This document shows, piece after piece, positions 1 to 9,058 of a DNA stretch of 64,000 bases. Below the pieces are notes generated by a model that did not search any database, had not been told where the DNA came from, and saw only the letters and a program-made list of their open reading frames with translations. Position 1 is the first letter of the stretch. Each line of letters begins with the position of its first letter. Source of the DNA: Septoria linicola (lineage: Eukaryota > Ascomycota > Dothideomycetes > Mycosphaerellales > Mycosphaerellaceae); NCBI GenBank assembly GCA_024114885.1, contig CP099418.1:62001-126000 (forward strand), given 5' to 3'. The translations under genes were made by a program, and so were the position numbers.

Positions 1-347
1 GCACCAGCACTTGGGGCAGCTCCACCTAGCTTGAGCGAGATCTTGCGCTTCGCAGCTGGCCCAGCGCCATCGTCCTCCAGAGCGCGCTTCTTGCCCTTGG
101 GTATCGAGTCCGCATTCTTCTTGGTGTATGCACGCTTCTTCCTCTCGACTGGCGCACCGGAGGCAGGCGCGCCTGTTGAAGAGCCTTGCTCTATAGGCGT
201 CGGCGGTTGCGATACATTCAACTTCAGCTTGAAGCCTCCGCCGGTCGTAGGAGTGCTCGCCGCTGGCGTCTGTGGAGTCTTCTGGCCATCACCACCGCTG
301 TTGTTCTGCCCGCCCTTGGTGCCGGCACCAATCTTGAGCTTGAGCAT
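1..347 (-). CDS. N-terminal part of a lysine-rich protein (partial, runs off left edge)
   Basis: An uninterrupted reading frame starts at an ATG at 347 and reads leftward out of the window, so only about 115 N-terminal residues are visible. The segment is low in complexity and rich in Gly, Ser, Thr, Pro and Lys. It contains three related short motifs, LKLKIG at the start, FKLKLN near residue 40 and ISLKLGG near residue 105. A basic, nuclear-localisation-like stretch (RKKRAYTKK and GKKRAL) lies around residues 70-90. Such K-L-K repeats and basic tails occur in fungal chromatin and transcription subunits, so a nuclear role is a reasonable inference. No folded domain is visible and I do not recognise the family. 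The start is the first ATG after an upstream region with several stops. Confidence 0.55.
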   Translation of the reverse strand, partial: MLKLKIGAGTKGGQNNSGGDGQKTPQTPAASTPTTGGGFKLKLNVSQPPTPIEQGSSTGAPASGAPVERKKRAYTKKNADSIPKGKKRALEDDGAGPAAKRKISLKLGGAAPSAG

Positions 348-1339
348 CGTCTCTGACCAGTTGTGGCAGTGTCTGCGGCGGTGTTATCGTCCAGATCCAC
401 TGTGTTGGTCAGACAGAGGCACAGCACTCACACCGTGACCTGCGCGATGATGCTGTAAATTATGCGGGTCGTGAGTGCGTGTGGCAGTGTTGGAACGTGA
501 TGGTAACTTAGAAGCAAGGATGTCGCTAGCGGGCGGAACTCGCCGCGTGCGCCTGCCGTTCTGTAGGGCTGAAGGCCGCAGAAGGAGTCACCCTCAGCAT
601 GTGCATTTCAAACAAATGCCCCTCGTCGGCATGAAGAGAGCACTTTCTCCCCGTCAAATGGAATCGTCTGATCACTCAGCTCCACGACAGCCCTCAGCGG
701 CAGACAGATCGCAACATGGCGTTGATGCACCCATGTTCTTGTACGCTCGCTGGCCTGACGAGGAATGTAACGCTAGCTGCAGCTCTTGCATGGCCCGCAT
801 GATCCTTCACCGAAACTCTGCTGTTGCAAAGGCAGTGAGGGAGGGAGACCTCCGCCGCCCGCACAAGAGCGGAAGCACAGGTCCCAGCTAATGTCACTCA
901 TCTGGCCATACTAATCTAACATCTGCAGCTGGCGTGACCGTGGTGACTGTACTACTCCGCTGCATCCATGGGTGAGTAAGCTGTTTCCTCGAGCATTGCG
1001 GCCTATGTAACAGCATACACATGCCACTTTCCTAATGCCTTCATACACCTCTTCACTCCTACAGTTCTGCCACTTCACCCGTGGTATGAGATTGCACTTC
1101 ATACTCCTGACCAGCTTCGCACCACCGGAGTCATCACGCTAGCGATCGCTTCACCACACAGACCATCAGACCAACCCCGTCTCAGCTGAGCAGTGTGCCT
1201 GTCTGCAGTATCCACTTGGCTTGGGTGGGCTTGAACGGGCAGCAAGCCACCGGGGAATAAGACAGTCTACTTACATAGCTGCCTGGTGCAAATCTGTCCT
1301 ATCTACTCAGTCCTCTTTCTTGTCGCATCGCTACAGAAT
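348..1339. other. Intergenic region, divergent promoter
   Basis: Divergent spacer between the partial lysine-rich gene (leftward) and the ankyrin gene (rightward). The short open frames here, including one at 475-891, have no domain, no supporting splice sites and atypical composition. I see no RNA gene or repeat. Confidence 0.5.
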
Positions 1340-2460
1340 ATGGGCTTCGACACCATGCGATCCTACGAGCAGTTTATGGAGCAGACATTCAGCCGGGCTA
1401 GAACCCGGTCGAGCGACTCAGACAAGATCAAACGACAAGACTCCTGCATGTTCAATAGCGAATTGAGACAAGAAGTTCACACACAACCACAAGAGTGAGT
1501 TCACTCTCAGCAACTATTGAGCAATTGCAAAGACTTACACATCGTAGATCGCTAGACAGCAGTCGAAAAATGCGTCAACACAAACCGAGCTCACTCTCAC
1601 CTGCCATACCTGCTTTCCAAGCTGCGCTTTCGAAATGGTCTCCTCCTCCATCTCCTGGTTCAGCATCTCCCGGAACACCACAGGCACTCCCCGAGGTAGC
1701 ACCAGCCAGGACGCCGAGCCAGATCGCCAACTCAATTTACATCTCGGCCTGCGCCGGCGACTTCCAAGGAATGCAATCCGCCATCACCCAAGGAGCTTCA
1801 GTAAACTGCTCGGTCCTCGTGCCCGGGATCTTCGAGACCTTCAAACCTGCCAAGTCCGGGCACCTCAGCCCTCTTGCCGGTGCTGCTTCCCACGGCCAAC
1901 TCGGGTCCGTCAAATATCTCGTTTCTGCTGGAGCCGAGATATCCCCTAGTACAACCCGATCTGCCAGTTCACCTCTCCACCAAGCCTGCCGCAGCAATAG
2001 CCTTGCCATCGTCAAGTTCCTGCTCGAGCATGGCGCTGACGTGAACATCGACAACGCATACAAAGTCACGCCGATCATGTACGCGTGCAGATACTCCAGT
2101 TCTGAAATCGTCTCCCTCCTCCTGCAGTACCAGCCAGATCTATCCAAGGTCTCCTTTATCGGCTCAACAGCACTGAACTGGGCCGTCTTTCCGGGAAAGG
2201 TCGACGCAGCAGAACTTCTCCTCCGCGCGGGCGGAGATCCCAATCAAGCGATGCCTGATGGGAATACATCTCTACATTGTGCAGTATTGACTGGGAACGC
2301 GAGTATGGTCAAAGTCATGCTCCAATACGGCGCGGATCCATTTCTGAGGAACGAGGCGAACGAAACAGCGCTGCAGCTGACAGAAGGTCATGTAGGGAAC
2401 GAGAAGATTGTGGCAATGCTGAAGACTGTCATTGCAATGTGCCAGCAAAGAAGGCGATGA
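1340..2460 (+). CDS. Ankyrin-repeat protein, two exons
   Basis: Predicted exons are 1340-1494 and 1548-2460 (355 residues). The 53-nt intron has donor GTGAGT and acceptor TAG and joins the frames correctly (phase 2). The frame that holds the repeats has no ATG before 1570, so either the spliced model or a shorter 296-residue protein from 1570 applies. About five ankyrin repeats occupy roughly the last 230 residues, with typical turns such as LLEHGADVN, LLRAGGDPN and MLQYGADPF. The N-terminal 110 residues are Ser/Pro-rich and probably disordered. Ankyrin repeats bind partner proteins; there is no catalytic, BTB or membrane domain to say which, so the role is unknown. The 3' neighbour is convergent. 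Confidence is high for the repeats and moderate for exon 1. Confidence 0.75.
1495..1547 (+). other. Intron of the ankyrin gene
   Basis: Donor GTGAGT at 1495 and acceptor TAG ending at 1547. The donor GTG coincides with the first in-frame near-cognate start of the downstream frame, which could mislead gene callers. Confidence 0.65.
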
Positions 2461-3323
2461 GTTCAGTATTCTGGGGTGCGAAGAAATGTATTACTACTAT
2501 CAGTTCAGGTGTACTGTCTTAGCGAGGCGTTGGTCGGGGGAAAAGCAAATCTAATGTTGGGAGGGAGCGAAAAGGATCTCACTCGATGTACAACAGTCAA
2601 GTCAGTCAAGCGAAACGACAATCCCATACGGAGAAGATGGAACAATACATGAGCGCTTCTTGCTGCTTACAAACACTTCCGCATGCACACTCACCTTCAC
2701 ATTTACACCTGATGCTTTGCTCGTTTAGCATCCAACCAACCAACCACTCACAACAGCACACCAATCTCGTGATTGATTCCTGCCTACCATCCATCCATTC
2801 TTCCACACGGCGCATGACCTTCCGACCAGAGGCCGCTCACTATGAGAGAAAGAAGAGAACACCACGCAGCCGAGATTGCCGAAATCTCGCACCGGGTCAG
2901 CTCGTTCACTGGCGCCGGGGTTAATCTGGCCCTACACAGACACAGAAAATCTTTCGCAGCAGAAAAACCTCCCCTGCCATGTGCTCCCCCACAAGGATCA
3001 GTGACAGGGATTTGATTAGCACAGCACATACATGCATACATACATATCTCGGGGTCGCCGAGGTGGACTCACGCACTTACCTGCAGCTACGCCCTTGGGC
3101 CGAGTCAGATGGATAGTCGCGAGAGGTACATGGTGTTACATGTGTTGTAGCCGAGTGCTTATTCTGATACTGTCGCTGGCGGGGACGAATAGGAAGGCAA
3201 AAGGTGCTTGTGACTATTAGCGAAGCTGAGGAGATTGAAGAAAGATGGTCTTGTGATGATTGATGGTTTCTTCACATGGCTCTCTCATCTATCTGAGGTT
3301 AGAGTGAGGGAGGGTATGTGGTG
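2461..3323. other. Convergent intergenic region
   Basis: 3' flanks of the ankyrin gene and the mitochondrial AAA ATPase gene. It holds a short CATA-type repeat at 3026-3047 and no supported gene. Confidence 0.5.
3026..3047. repeat. Short (CATA)n-like microsatellite
   Basis: Alternating ACAT/ACATG units of about 22 nt in the convergent spacer. Imperfect; no function is implied. Confidence 0.7.
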
Positions 3324-6300
3324 CTAGGGCGGAGCTCCAGGACTCGCACTGCCACCACTGCTACCAGAAGAGGTCGACGGAGAAGGATCCGACTTCCTTA
3401 CTCTCGCAGCATCCTCATCCACGACATCAGTATCCTTGCCAACGCCAAACCCATACGCAGTCTTCTTCCTTCTGTTCCGCCGATCGCCATACTGCTCGTC
3501 GAATTTCCGGATAGCAGTCAGAGAACCCATGTCCTCGCTAATCGAAGCTGAGATCTCTTTCACAGCTTTGTCGAAATGTCTGCTAGAAAGGGTACGCTTT
3601 TCGGGGAGTTTGAAGGATGAGTCGGCTTTCTGCTTTGCGCTTTCTGCGAGCTCGTTTTCCTCGCGGACGCAAGCGAGAGCTGCAGAGACGCATAGATTCT
3701 TGAGATCGGAGCCGGAGTAGAGTGGTGTGTCTGTGGCTAGCTTGGACAAGTCGACTGTGTTGTCTAGGGCTTCGTCCGTGAGGTGGATCTTCAGGATCGA
3801 CTCTCTGTCCTTGGCGACGGGAAGGTCAACCAGTAGACGTCGTGGGAGTCGTCGGAGGACCGCATCATCTAAGTCGAATGGACGATTACTTGCCACCATG
3901 ATGAAGCAATCATGCCCATCCATTCCATCCCACTCTCGCAAGAACTGGTTGATGATCTCTCGATGGGTGTTGCGATTTCCTGCAGTACTTCTGCTGCCAA
4001 AGATGGCATCTGCCTCATCGATGAAGACGATGCAGGGCGACAGCTTCTTGGCGAGGCTGAAGACGGCTCGGACCATCTTCTCACCTTCACCGACATATTT
4101 TTCGTAAATCTGTGCACCGCTGATCTCGAGGACAGTTGCGCCTGATTCTTTGGCGACAGCCTTGGCAAGAAGTGTCTTGCCTGTTCCGGGCGGACCGTAG
4201 AGCATCAGACCAGGTAGCCTATCTGCGGCGAGAACACCATATTTGAAAGCATCAGGTCGCAGTAAAGAGAGCGAAGTGAGAGTCTTGAGAGCCTCAATTG
4301 TCTCCGCAGGTGCGTGTACCTGTGCAAATCCAGCTTTGATATTCTCTGCATCGACAACACCAGGCGCTAGCTTCTGCTCATAAGTGTTGAGGCTCTTTCG
4401 AATCTTCTCAAGCTTCGATGGCTCTTTACGTACGGATTCGGAAGTTCCGTTGCTTCCTTTCGTGTCGTGCAGCGCAGCTCCGAGCTGCTTTTGACGAATG
4501 TGGTCCGACCAATCACGCTCAGTCTGAGCTGCTTGTCTGGTGATCATAGTTGCTAGACCAATGTGGCTGGCGTTGATCGTCTCGGAGACAGCATGCACTT
4601 CGGAGAGTCCAATGGCAGTAAGGACAATGCGCTGAATCATGTCAAAAGACATTACCTTCTTCCCCAAAATATCATCGCCGAATCTAAGTTGGCGTTGTGC
4701 GCTTTCAGTGAACAAGTCGACGCTCTCACCAGGTCGAAGACTACGAAGCATGCGTTGTATGTGGCGCAGATTGATCTCCAGAATTCTGCTGTAAGGCGGC
4801 ACGGCTGCATTATCGTTCGCAGGCTCAGTGGGCTTGAAGCTGGCCTGGTCTTGAGTCGACATGTGGAAGACTGCTGGAATGGACACGGTTCGGAACTCTT
4901 CCAAGGCCTGCGGCAGAGGCACGAATCCAGAAGGGTCGGTGCAGGATGTGCCAACAATAACAATCTGCTGGCCAGCTCGACGGCGCTTCTGGACGACAGA
5001 TACAAGTCGTCGAATGATCCTCTCGCCTACGCGCGAGGTGCCCACATCTCTGAGGTCTCTTACATGTATGATTGTGCGCTCTGAGTTGTTGATTGTTGCT
5101 TCTTCTGCTGGCTCGCTATTGCAAGGCTCAATAGACAAGGAAGGCGTATCCTTTCCGTCGACCTGCGCAGCACCATTGATCTGTGAAGCGAGCAGACCAG
5201 CAACATCGGGCCGCCAGCAGCCAGCGCTAGATCGCCACATCCGCCACAGAGCTTGCTGTGATGCATCTGTCTTTGTCATGTCCTTTGTACTACTGATTTG
5301 AGACTTGTGCAGATTGTATCGTCGTTGCAGACTACCAGCCTGGTCATGCTTGGTCGCATCCACGACCTGTTCGAGCAGGTTGGTCAGTCGTGCTTCGTCG
5401 AAATCTTGCTCGTCGCGTGAGCCCATGGGGCGAAATGGACTGGCTGATTTCGAGAACTGAGGGCCCATGTCCACGATAATGTCGCTCGCGCCGATCTTGC
5501 TCATTGCTCGGCCAATCTCGAAGCGTCCATTCATGAGAGTCTTTCTCAAGTTATCCAGATTGAAAGGCTGCATGTGGCCCATACCGCGTGGGGTCTGCGC
5601 CTCGTCGTCCTCTTCTTCCTCATCAATCTCGTCCTCATCGAAAGCCTCGTCTTCCTCATGCTCAGCTCTTTGCGCTTGTGAGACAGTCTGCGATGTGTAG
5701 CCTCCGAATACATCATATGCCAGATTCGAGAACGATCCCGGTGAGTCTGAGCCTTGACCAACATAATCCGAGGACAACTCGGCAAGATCGTTCGCGTCCA
5801 GTCGAATCACATTCGCTCCAGAAAGCATTGCAAGGTCCTCAACATATTCGTCCATCTGGGCGTGTGAATCTGGATCCTTGCAGAACAGCGAGAGATCAAG
5901 CCGCGAAGCAGCCTGCGATGAGGCATGAGGGGCGTTTCTAGCGACCGAGAAGGCGGCTCTCACCCCAGTCTCTGCTTGCAAGGTGGCCCAACGCAGCAGA
6001 GCATGAGGATTGACTTCTTTGTAGGGCTCATCTGAAGGTGGTATATCAATACTGTTCTTTCCCTTCTTGGTCGCCGAAGTGGCAGACTGCTCGTGCGCCC
6101 CAAACTTGTGACCAAAGTAGTTCTGGTGCAATGACTTCTTTGGCGCGTTTTGAGCTTTACCTTTGGCCTGCGTCGCGTCTGTGGCGATAGTGGATTCTGG
6201 CTTCAGCCCCGGCACAGGCCAAGCTTCATAGTAGGGTAACGTAAACAGCGTGTGGCCTGTCTCCTTGTCCACGCAGCGCAGAACTTGGGCGTTCTCGGCT

Positions 6301-6746
6301 TTCTTATTTGGCTTCACGGTATCAACGAACAGCTTGACATTATGCTGCAGGAACCAGTCGGGAATGGGTGGCGGCTTGGGCACACTGATCGCCTGTGCCT
6401 CTTTCCTCCTCTGCCTGAACGTCTTCCCTGCGAGCTTGGGCTTGCGAGTGCCATCGCCGACTACTTTGCGGTCGGCAGCCTCGCCATCCTCCTTCGTTAT
6501 CGAATCTGCATCCTGCTGCTCCCGCGCTCTCTGCTCCTCTGGGCGGCTATCTAGAGAGTCGTCGTGGTGATCGGACGGCGGGTGTGGTCCTCGGTTGTCA
6601 AGTCGTCCTCGAGCACTGCATCCAAAGCTCCGGAGGTGTGATGAAGACTGCTGCTGATGTTGCGGCAGACGAGACCGCGACTGTGAAGCTGCGCGCACTC
6701 GACTACTACTGGCCAAGCGGACGCTCTGGCGTGCGATGCAGCGCAT
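3324..6746 (-). CDS. Mitochondrial Msp1/ATAD1-like AAA ATPase
   Basis: Single-exon gene of 1140 residues from the ATG at 6746. This start gives an Arg/Ser-rich, acid-free N-terminus typical of a mitochondrial presequence. An upstream in-frame ATG at 6887 would add 47 residues that include acidic ones and mask it. The C-terminal AAA module has Walker A GPPGTGKT near residue 850, Walker B IVFIDEAD near 903 and a downstream arginine-rich segment (LRRLPRR). It resembles the meiotic/Msp1 clade, whose members extract or remodel membrane proteins. The first 800 residues are a fungal-specific region with an acidic run (near residue 390) and no recognised domain, much longer than Msp1 (about 360 residues). 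Matrix or inner-membrane localisation is inferred. It is divergent from the membrane-protein gene at 7699. Confidence 0.85.
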   Translation of the reverse strand: MRCIARQSVRLASSSRVRAASQSRSRLPQHQQQSSSHLRSFGCSARGRLDNRGPHPPSDHHDDSLDSRPEEQRAREQQDADSITKEDGEAADRKVVGDGTRKPKLAGKTFRQRRKEAQAISVPKPPPIPDWFLQHNVKLFVDTVKPNKKAENAQVLRCVDKETGHTLFTLPYYEAWPVPGLKPESTIATDATQAKGKAQNAPKKSLHQNYFGHKFGAHEQSATSATKKGKNSIDIPPSDEPYKEVNPHALLRWATLQAETGVRAAFSVARNAPHASSQAASRLDLSLFCKDPDSHAQMDEYVEDLAMLSGANVIRLDANDLAELSSDYVGQGSDSPGSFSNLAYDVFGGYTSQTVSQAQRAEHEEDEAFDEDEIDEEEEDDEAQTPRGMGHMQPFNLDNLRKTLMNGRFEIGRAMSKIGASDIIVDMGPQFSKSASPFRPMGSRDEQDFDEARLTNLLEQVVDATKHDQAGSLQRRYNLHKSQISSTKDMTKTDASQQALWRMWRSSAGCWRPDVAGLLASQINGAAQVDGKDTPSLSIEPCNSEPAEEATINNSERTIIHVRDLRDVGTSRVGERIIRRLVSVVQKRRRAGQQIVIVGTSCTDPSGFVPLPQALEEFRTVSIPAVFHMSTQDQASFKPTEPANDNAAVPPYSRILEINLRHIQRMLRSLRPGESVDLFTESAQRQLRFGDDILGKKVMSFDMIQRIVLTAIGLSEVHAVSETINASHIGLATMITRQAAQTERDWSDHIRQKQLGAALHDTKGSNGTSESVRKEPSKLEKIRKSLNTYEQKLAPGVVDAENIKAGFAQVHAPAETIEALKTLTSLSLLRPDAFKYGVLAADRLPGLMLYGPPGTGKTLLAKAVAKESGATVLEISGAQIYEKYVGEGEKMVRAVFSLAKKLSPCIVFIDEADAIFGSRSTAGNRNTHREIINQFLREWDGMDGHDCFIMVASNRPFDLDDAVLRRLPRRLLVDLPVAKDRESILKIHLTDEALDNTVDLSKLATDTPLYSGSDLKNLCVSAALACVREENELAESAKQKADSSFKLPEKRTLSSRHFDKAVKEISASISEDMGSLTAIRKFDEQYGDRRNRRKKTAYGFGVGKDTDVVDEDAARVRKSDPSPSTSSGSSGGSASPGAPP

Positions 6747-7698
6747 TCGGGAAGAGAATGCAGATTGAGGTAGGTCGAGGTGATCAGTAGAGATGCTAAT
6801 CTGTTCTCCAGGTCCACTGACAGGGCTGTCACAAGCTTTCTCAGGAGCGGTCTCAGCTCCGCTTGCGGTCGACTCGCACCGCCACATTCCATACCACCTT
6901 CCATCACTCTCACTTCACCTCAACACATCATCACAAAGACTCCCATTCGAGGACTTGCACCTGGCAAGCCCGGCTCTTGCGAAGATGGCTCAGTACTGAA
7001 AGGCAAATAGCAAGGCCGCGCGATGCCGTGCGCTACTCCAAGAGTGCGCCATCTTAGCTGCTCGCGCCTTGGATCATATGCCAAATGTTCAAGAGAGCAA
7101 CCAAATGCGCGAGTCGCGCAGCGGAAGCATTCTCGACCGGACATCTGTGACACTGGAAGCTCCTACGACGTAGAACCCTGCCTGGCGACGAGCTCGATTT
7201 GCTATTGAACTTCCAATTCGAAGCACGGAACGAGACGCGGACCTTTGAGGTGGCTCGTCCTTCTGGCCATCCTGATCAACTGTCTGCGCTGATCTGGCTT
7301 GTGACGACGCCTTCTAACTACAGGTGTCGAGCAGACGATGATTGCTGTGCCGAAGCTTCATCAATAGCGAAAACGCCAAGCCGTCAATAGACCGCTATTG
7401 AGCGAGGCTGCACAACGCCTCAATAGATCGGCAAGGTCTGCCATTCACGCCGCTATAGACTTGAGCATAGTCTTTTTATCTCTTCGTCAATAAGGGTCGC
7501 AAGTTAAGTATCGAGTAATTTTTCGTGCCGTCCTCCTTCTTTTGCATCCCGTCACTATCTAGCTGTGCACACACTTTCATCAGCAAGAGACGACTTTACC
7601 TACAGACCAAGCTGCTCAAGCAACGACTCGAAGAACACATCACCAAGACATCATTTTGACAAAGCCGCCGGACTACTCTCGGAATGTTTCACGCGACC
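6747..7698. other. Divergent intergenic region
   Basis: Shared upstream region of the AAA ATPase gene (leftward) and the membrane-protein gene (rightward). An upstream in-frame ATG for the ATPase lies at 6887. No other supported gene or repeat. Confidence 0.5.
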
Positions 7699-8589
7699 AT
7701 GGACAAAAGACCAAGCACTCCAAGCAGCTCCCTACAAGAGCCACGCCAAGCTCACCTCGATCATCGCAACACCTTTCTGCCGACCTACGAAGAACATCTC
7801 AATGATGCCTTGCACAGCTTCTCTCCACCCGAAAGCCAGGTCAACCTCAAGTCCTTCGACCACATCGAAGAGCCAAAACGCGGCAGGAGGCAATGCATGA
7901 AACGAGAATACCTCATCATTGTAATCGTCATGCTGCTCGTCTGCGCCATCGCTCTACCCATAGGCCTGGTCTACATCCTTCACCGCGCGAGCACGGATCA
8001 CGAGGTAAGCCAGTCCTTTTCCCACACCCCATATTTTCTGACCGAAACTGACTTTGCTCTGCCTCCTCAGCCATCGACCCTGCAAACCCGCCAAGCAGAA
8101 TCGTCATTCAGCTATGTGTCCATCACGACACCTCCACTCGCGACAGCAGTCGTTCCATTCACAGTCTACGTGACCGTCACGCCAACTCCACAGGTCTCGG
8201 TTACCATTGTGGCGATTACAGTCACTGAACCCAGCGACTCAGCGAGCTCTTCCGATGCAGAAGAACAAAGCACAACAACGGCGCACGCAACAGGAACGCT
8301 CACTCGCCTCTCGGTGTCCATCTCAACACTCGCACCCTCTACCATACCATCATCAACATTTTCAATCAACCCATCTCAGGAAGCGATCATCTCCTCCGCT
8401 CCGGTCCCCTCTTCGCTCTCGACCAGCACATCAGCACCAGACACAGAAACCTCCACAGAGACACAAACGGACACAATAACATCACCAACAACCCTCCTTT
8501 CTCTACCACCCACACCCGTCGCAAAAACCATGCAGACCATTCACAGTGGGAGATTCGGATTCTGTGGGGTGAAGGGGTCCAGTTGTTAA
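7699..8589 (+). CDS. Ser/Thr-rich single-pass membrane protein
   Basis: Start chosen at 7699, where the context ACCATGG is near ideal; an in-frame ATG at 7684 would add five residues. A cytosolic head of about 75 residues ends in a basic cluster (KRGRRQ), followed by one strongly hydrophobic helix (residues about 74-100) and a Ser/Thr/Pro-rich exterior typical of O-glycosylated fungal surface proteins. This suggests N-in/C-out topology in the plasma membrane. An intron at 8005-8070 (donor GTAAGC, CTGAC branch site, acceptor CAG) is 66 nt, a multiple of three with no stop, so both forms can be translated (274 residues if spliced). Three cysteines in all, two of them close together at the C-terminus. 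The layout is like that of fungal wall-stress sensor-type proteins, but there is no WSC or other named domain. Function unknown. Confidence 0.7.
   Translation: MDKRPSTPSSSLQEPRQAHLDHRNTFLPTYEEHLNDALHSFSPPESQVNLKSFDHIEEPKRGRRQCMKREYLIIVIVMLLVCAIALPIGLVYILHRASTDHEVSQSFSHTPYFLTETDFALPPQPSTLQTRQAESSFSYVSITTPPLATAVVPFTVYVTVTPTPQVSVTIVAITVTEPSDSASSSDAEEQSTTTAHATGTLTRLSVSISTLAPSTIPSSTFSINPSQEAIISSAPVPSSLSTSTSAPDTETSTETQTDTITSPTTLLSLPPTPVAKTMQTIHSGRFGFCGVKGSSC
8005..8070 (+). other. In-frame 66-nt intron, possibly retained
   Basis: GTAAGC donor, GAAACTGAC branch region and CCTCAG acceptor. Its length is 3n without a stop, directly after the transmembrane helix. Confidence 0.7.
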
Positions 8590-9058
8590 GAAAGAGTCAA
8601 GAAGACCTTTCTGGACTCTTTTACAGCGATGCAGTTCATGCCTCGCTGTCGCTTTGCGGCGTATGGGATGGCTTGAGCGTTGAGCATGGTGAATTGGATC
8701 GGATTGGATATGGACGGGTCAGAACTTGGCACTCACAAGGCACTCACAGGGCACGAAAGGAAGGGAGCGTTACGGCATGGCGCGGCATGGCGATGGAACT
8801 TGGTTAGGCTTGACGTTTGACATTGCAAGTCAGTGCATCAGTAGACAGCGATAGGTAGTATGGCTGGAATCATGCAGATCACGGACAAGCGCGCATCATT
8901 CACTCTACTTGTTCTTTCTTGCTTTGTCATTAACATATCTTCGTCTTGAGCTTTCTTCTATCGAACAGATATCAAGTAGGTTGTGCCATAGCAATATCTA
9001 GCTGGGCACGAGTCTTCCCAAGCCACTACCGAGCCCGGCTTATGAAAGGAGGCCAAAT
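8590..9058. other. Convergent intergenic region
   Basis: 3' flanks of the membrane-protein gene and RXT3. Nothing further recognised. Confidence 0.5.

Noticed and set aside
475..891. 138-codon open frame in the first intergenic region
   Set aside because: Starts in an Arg-rich, low-support context; no domain or splice sites.
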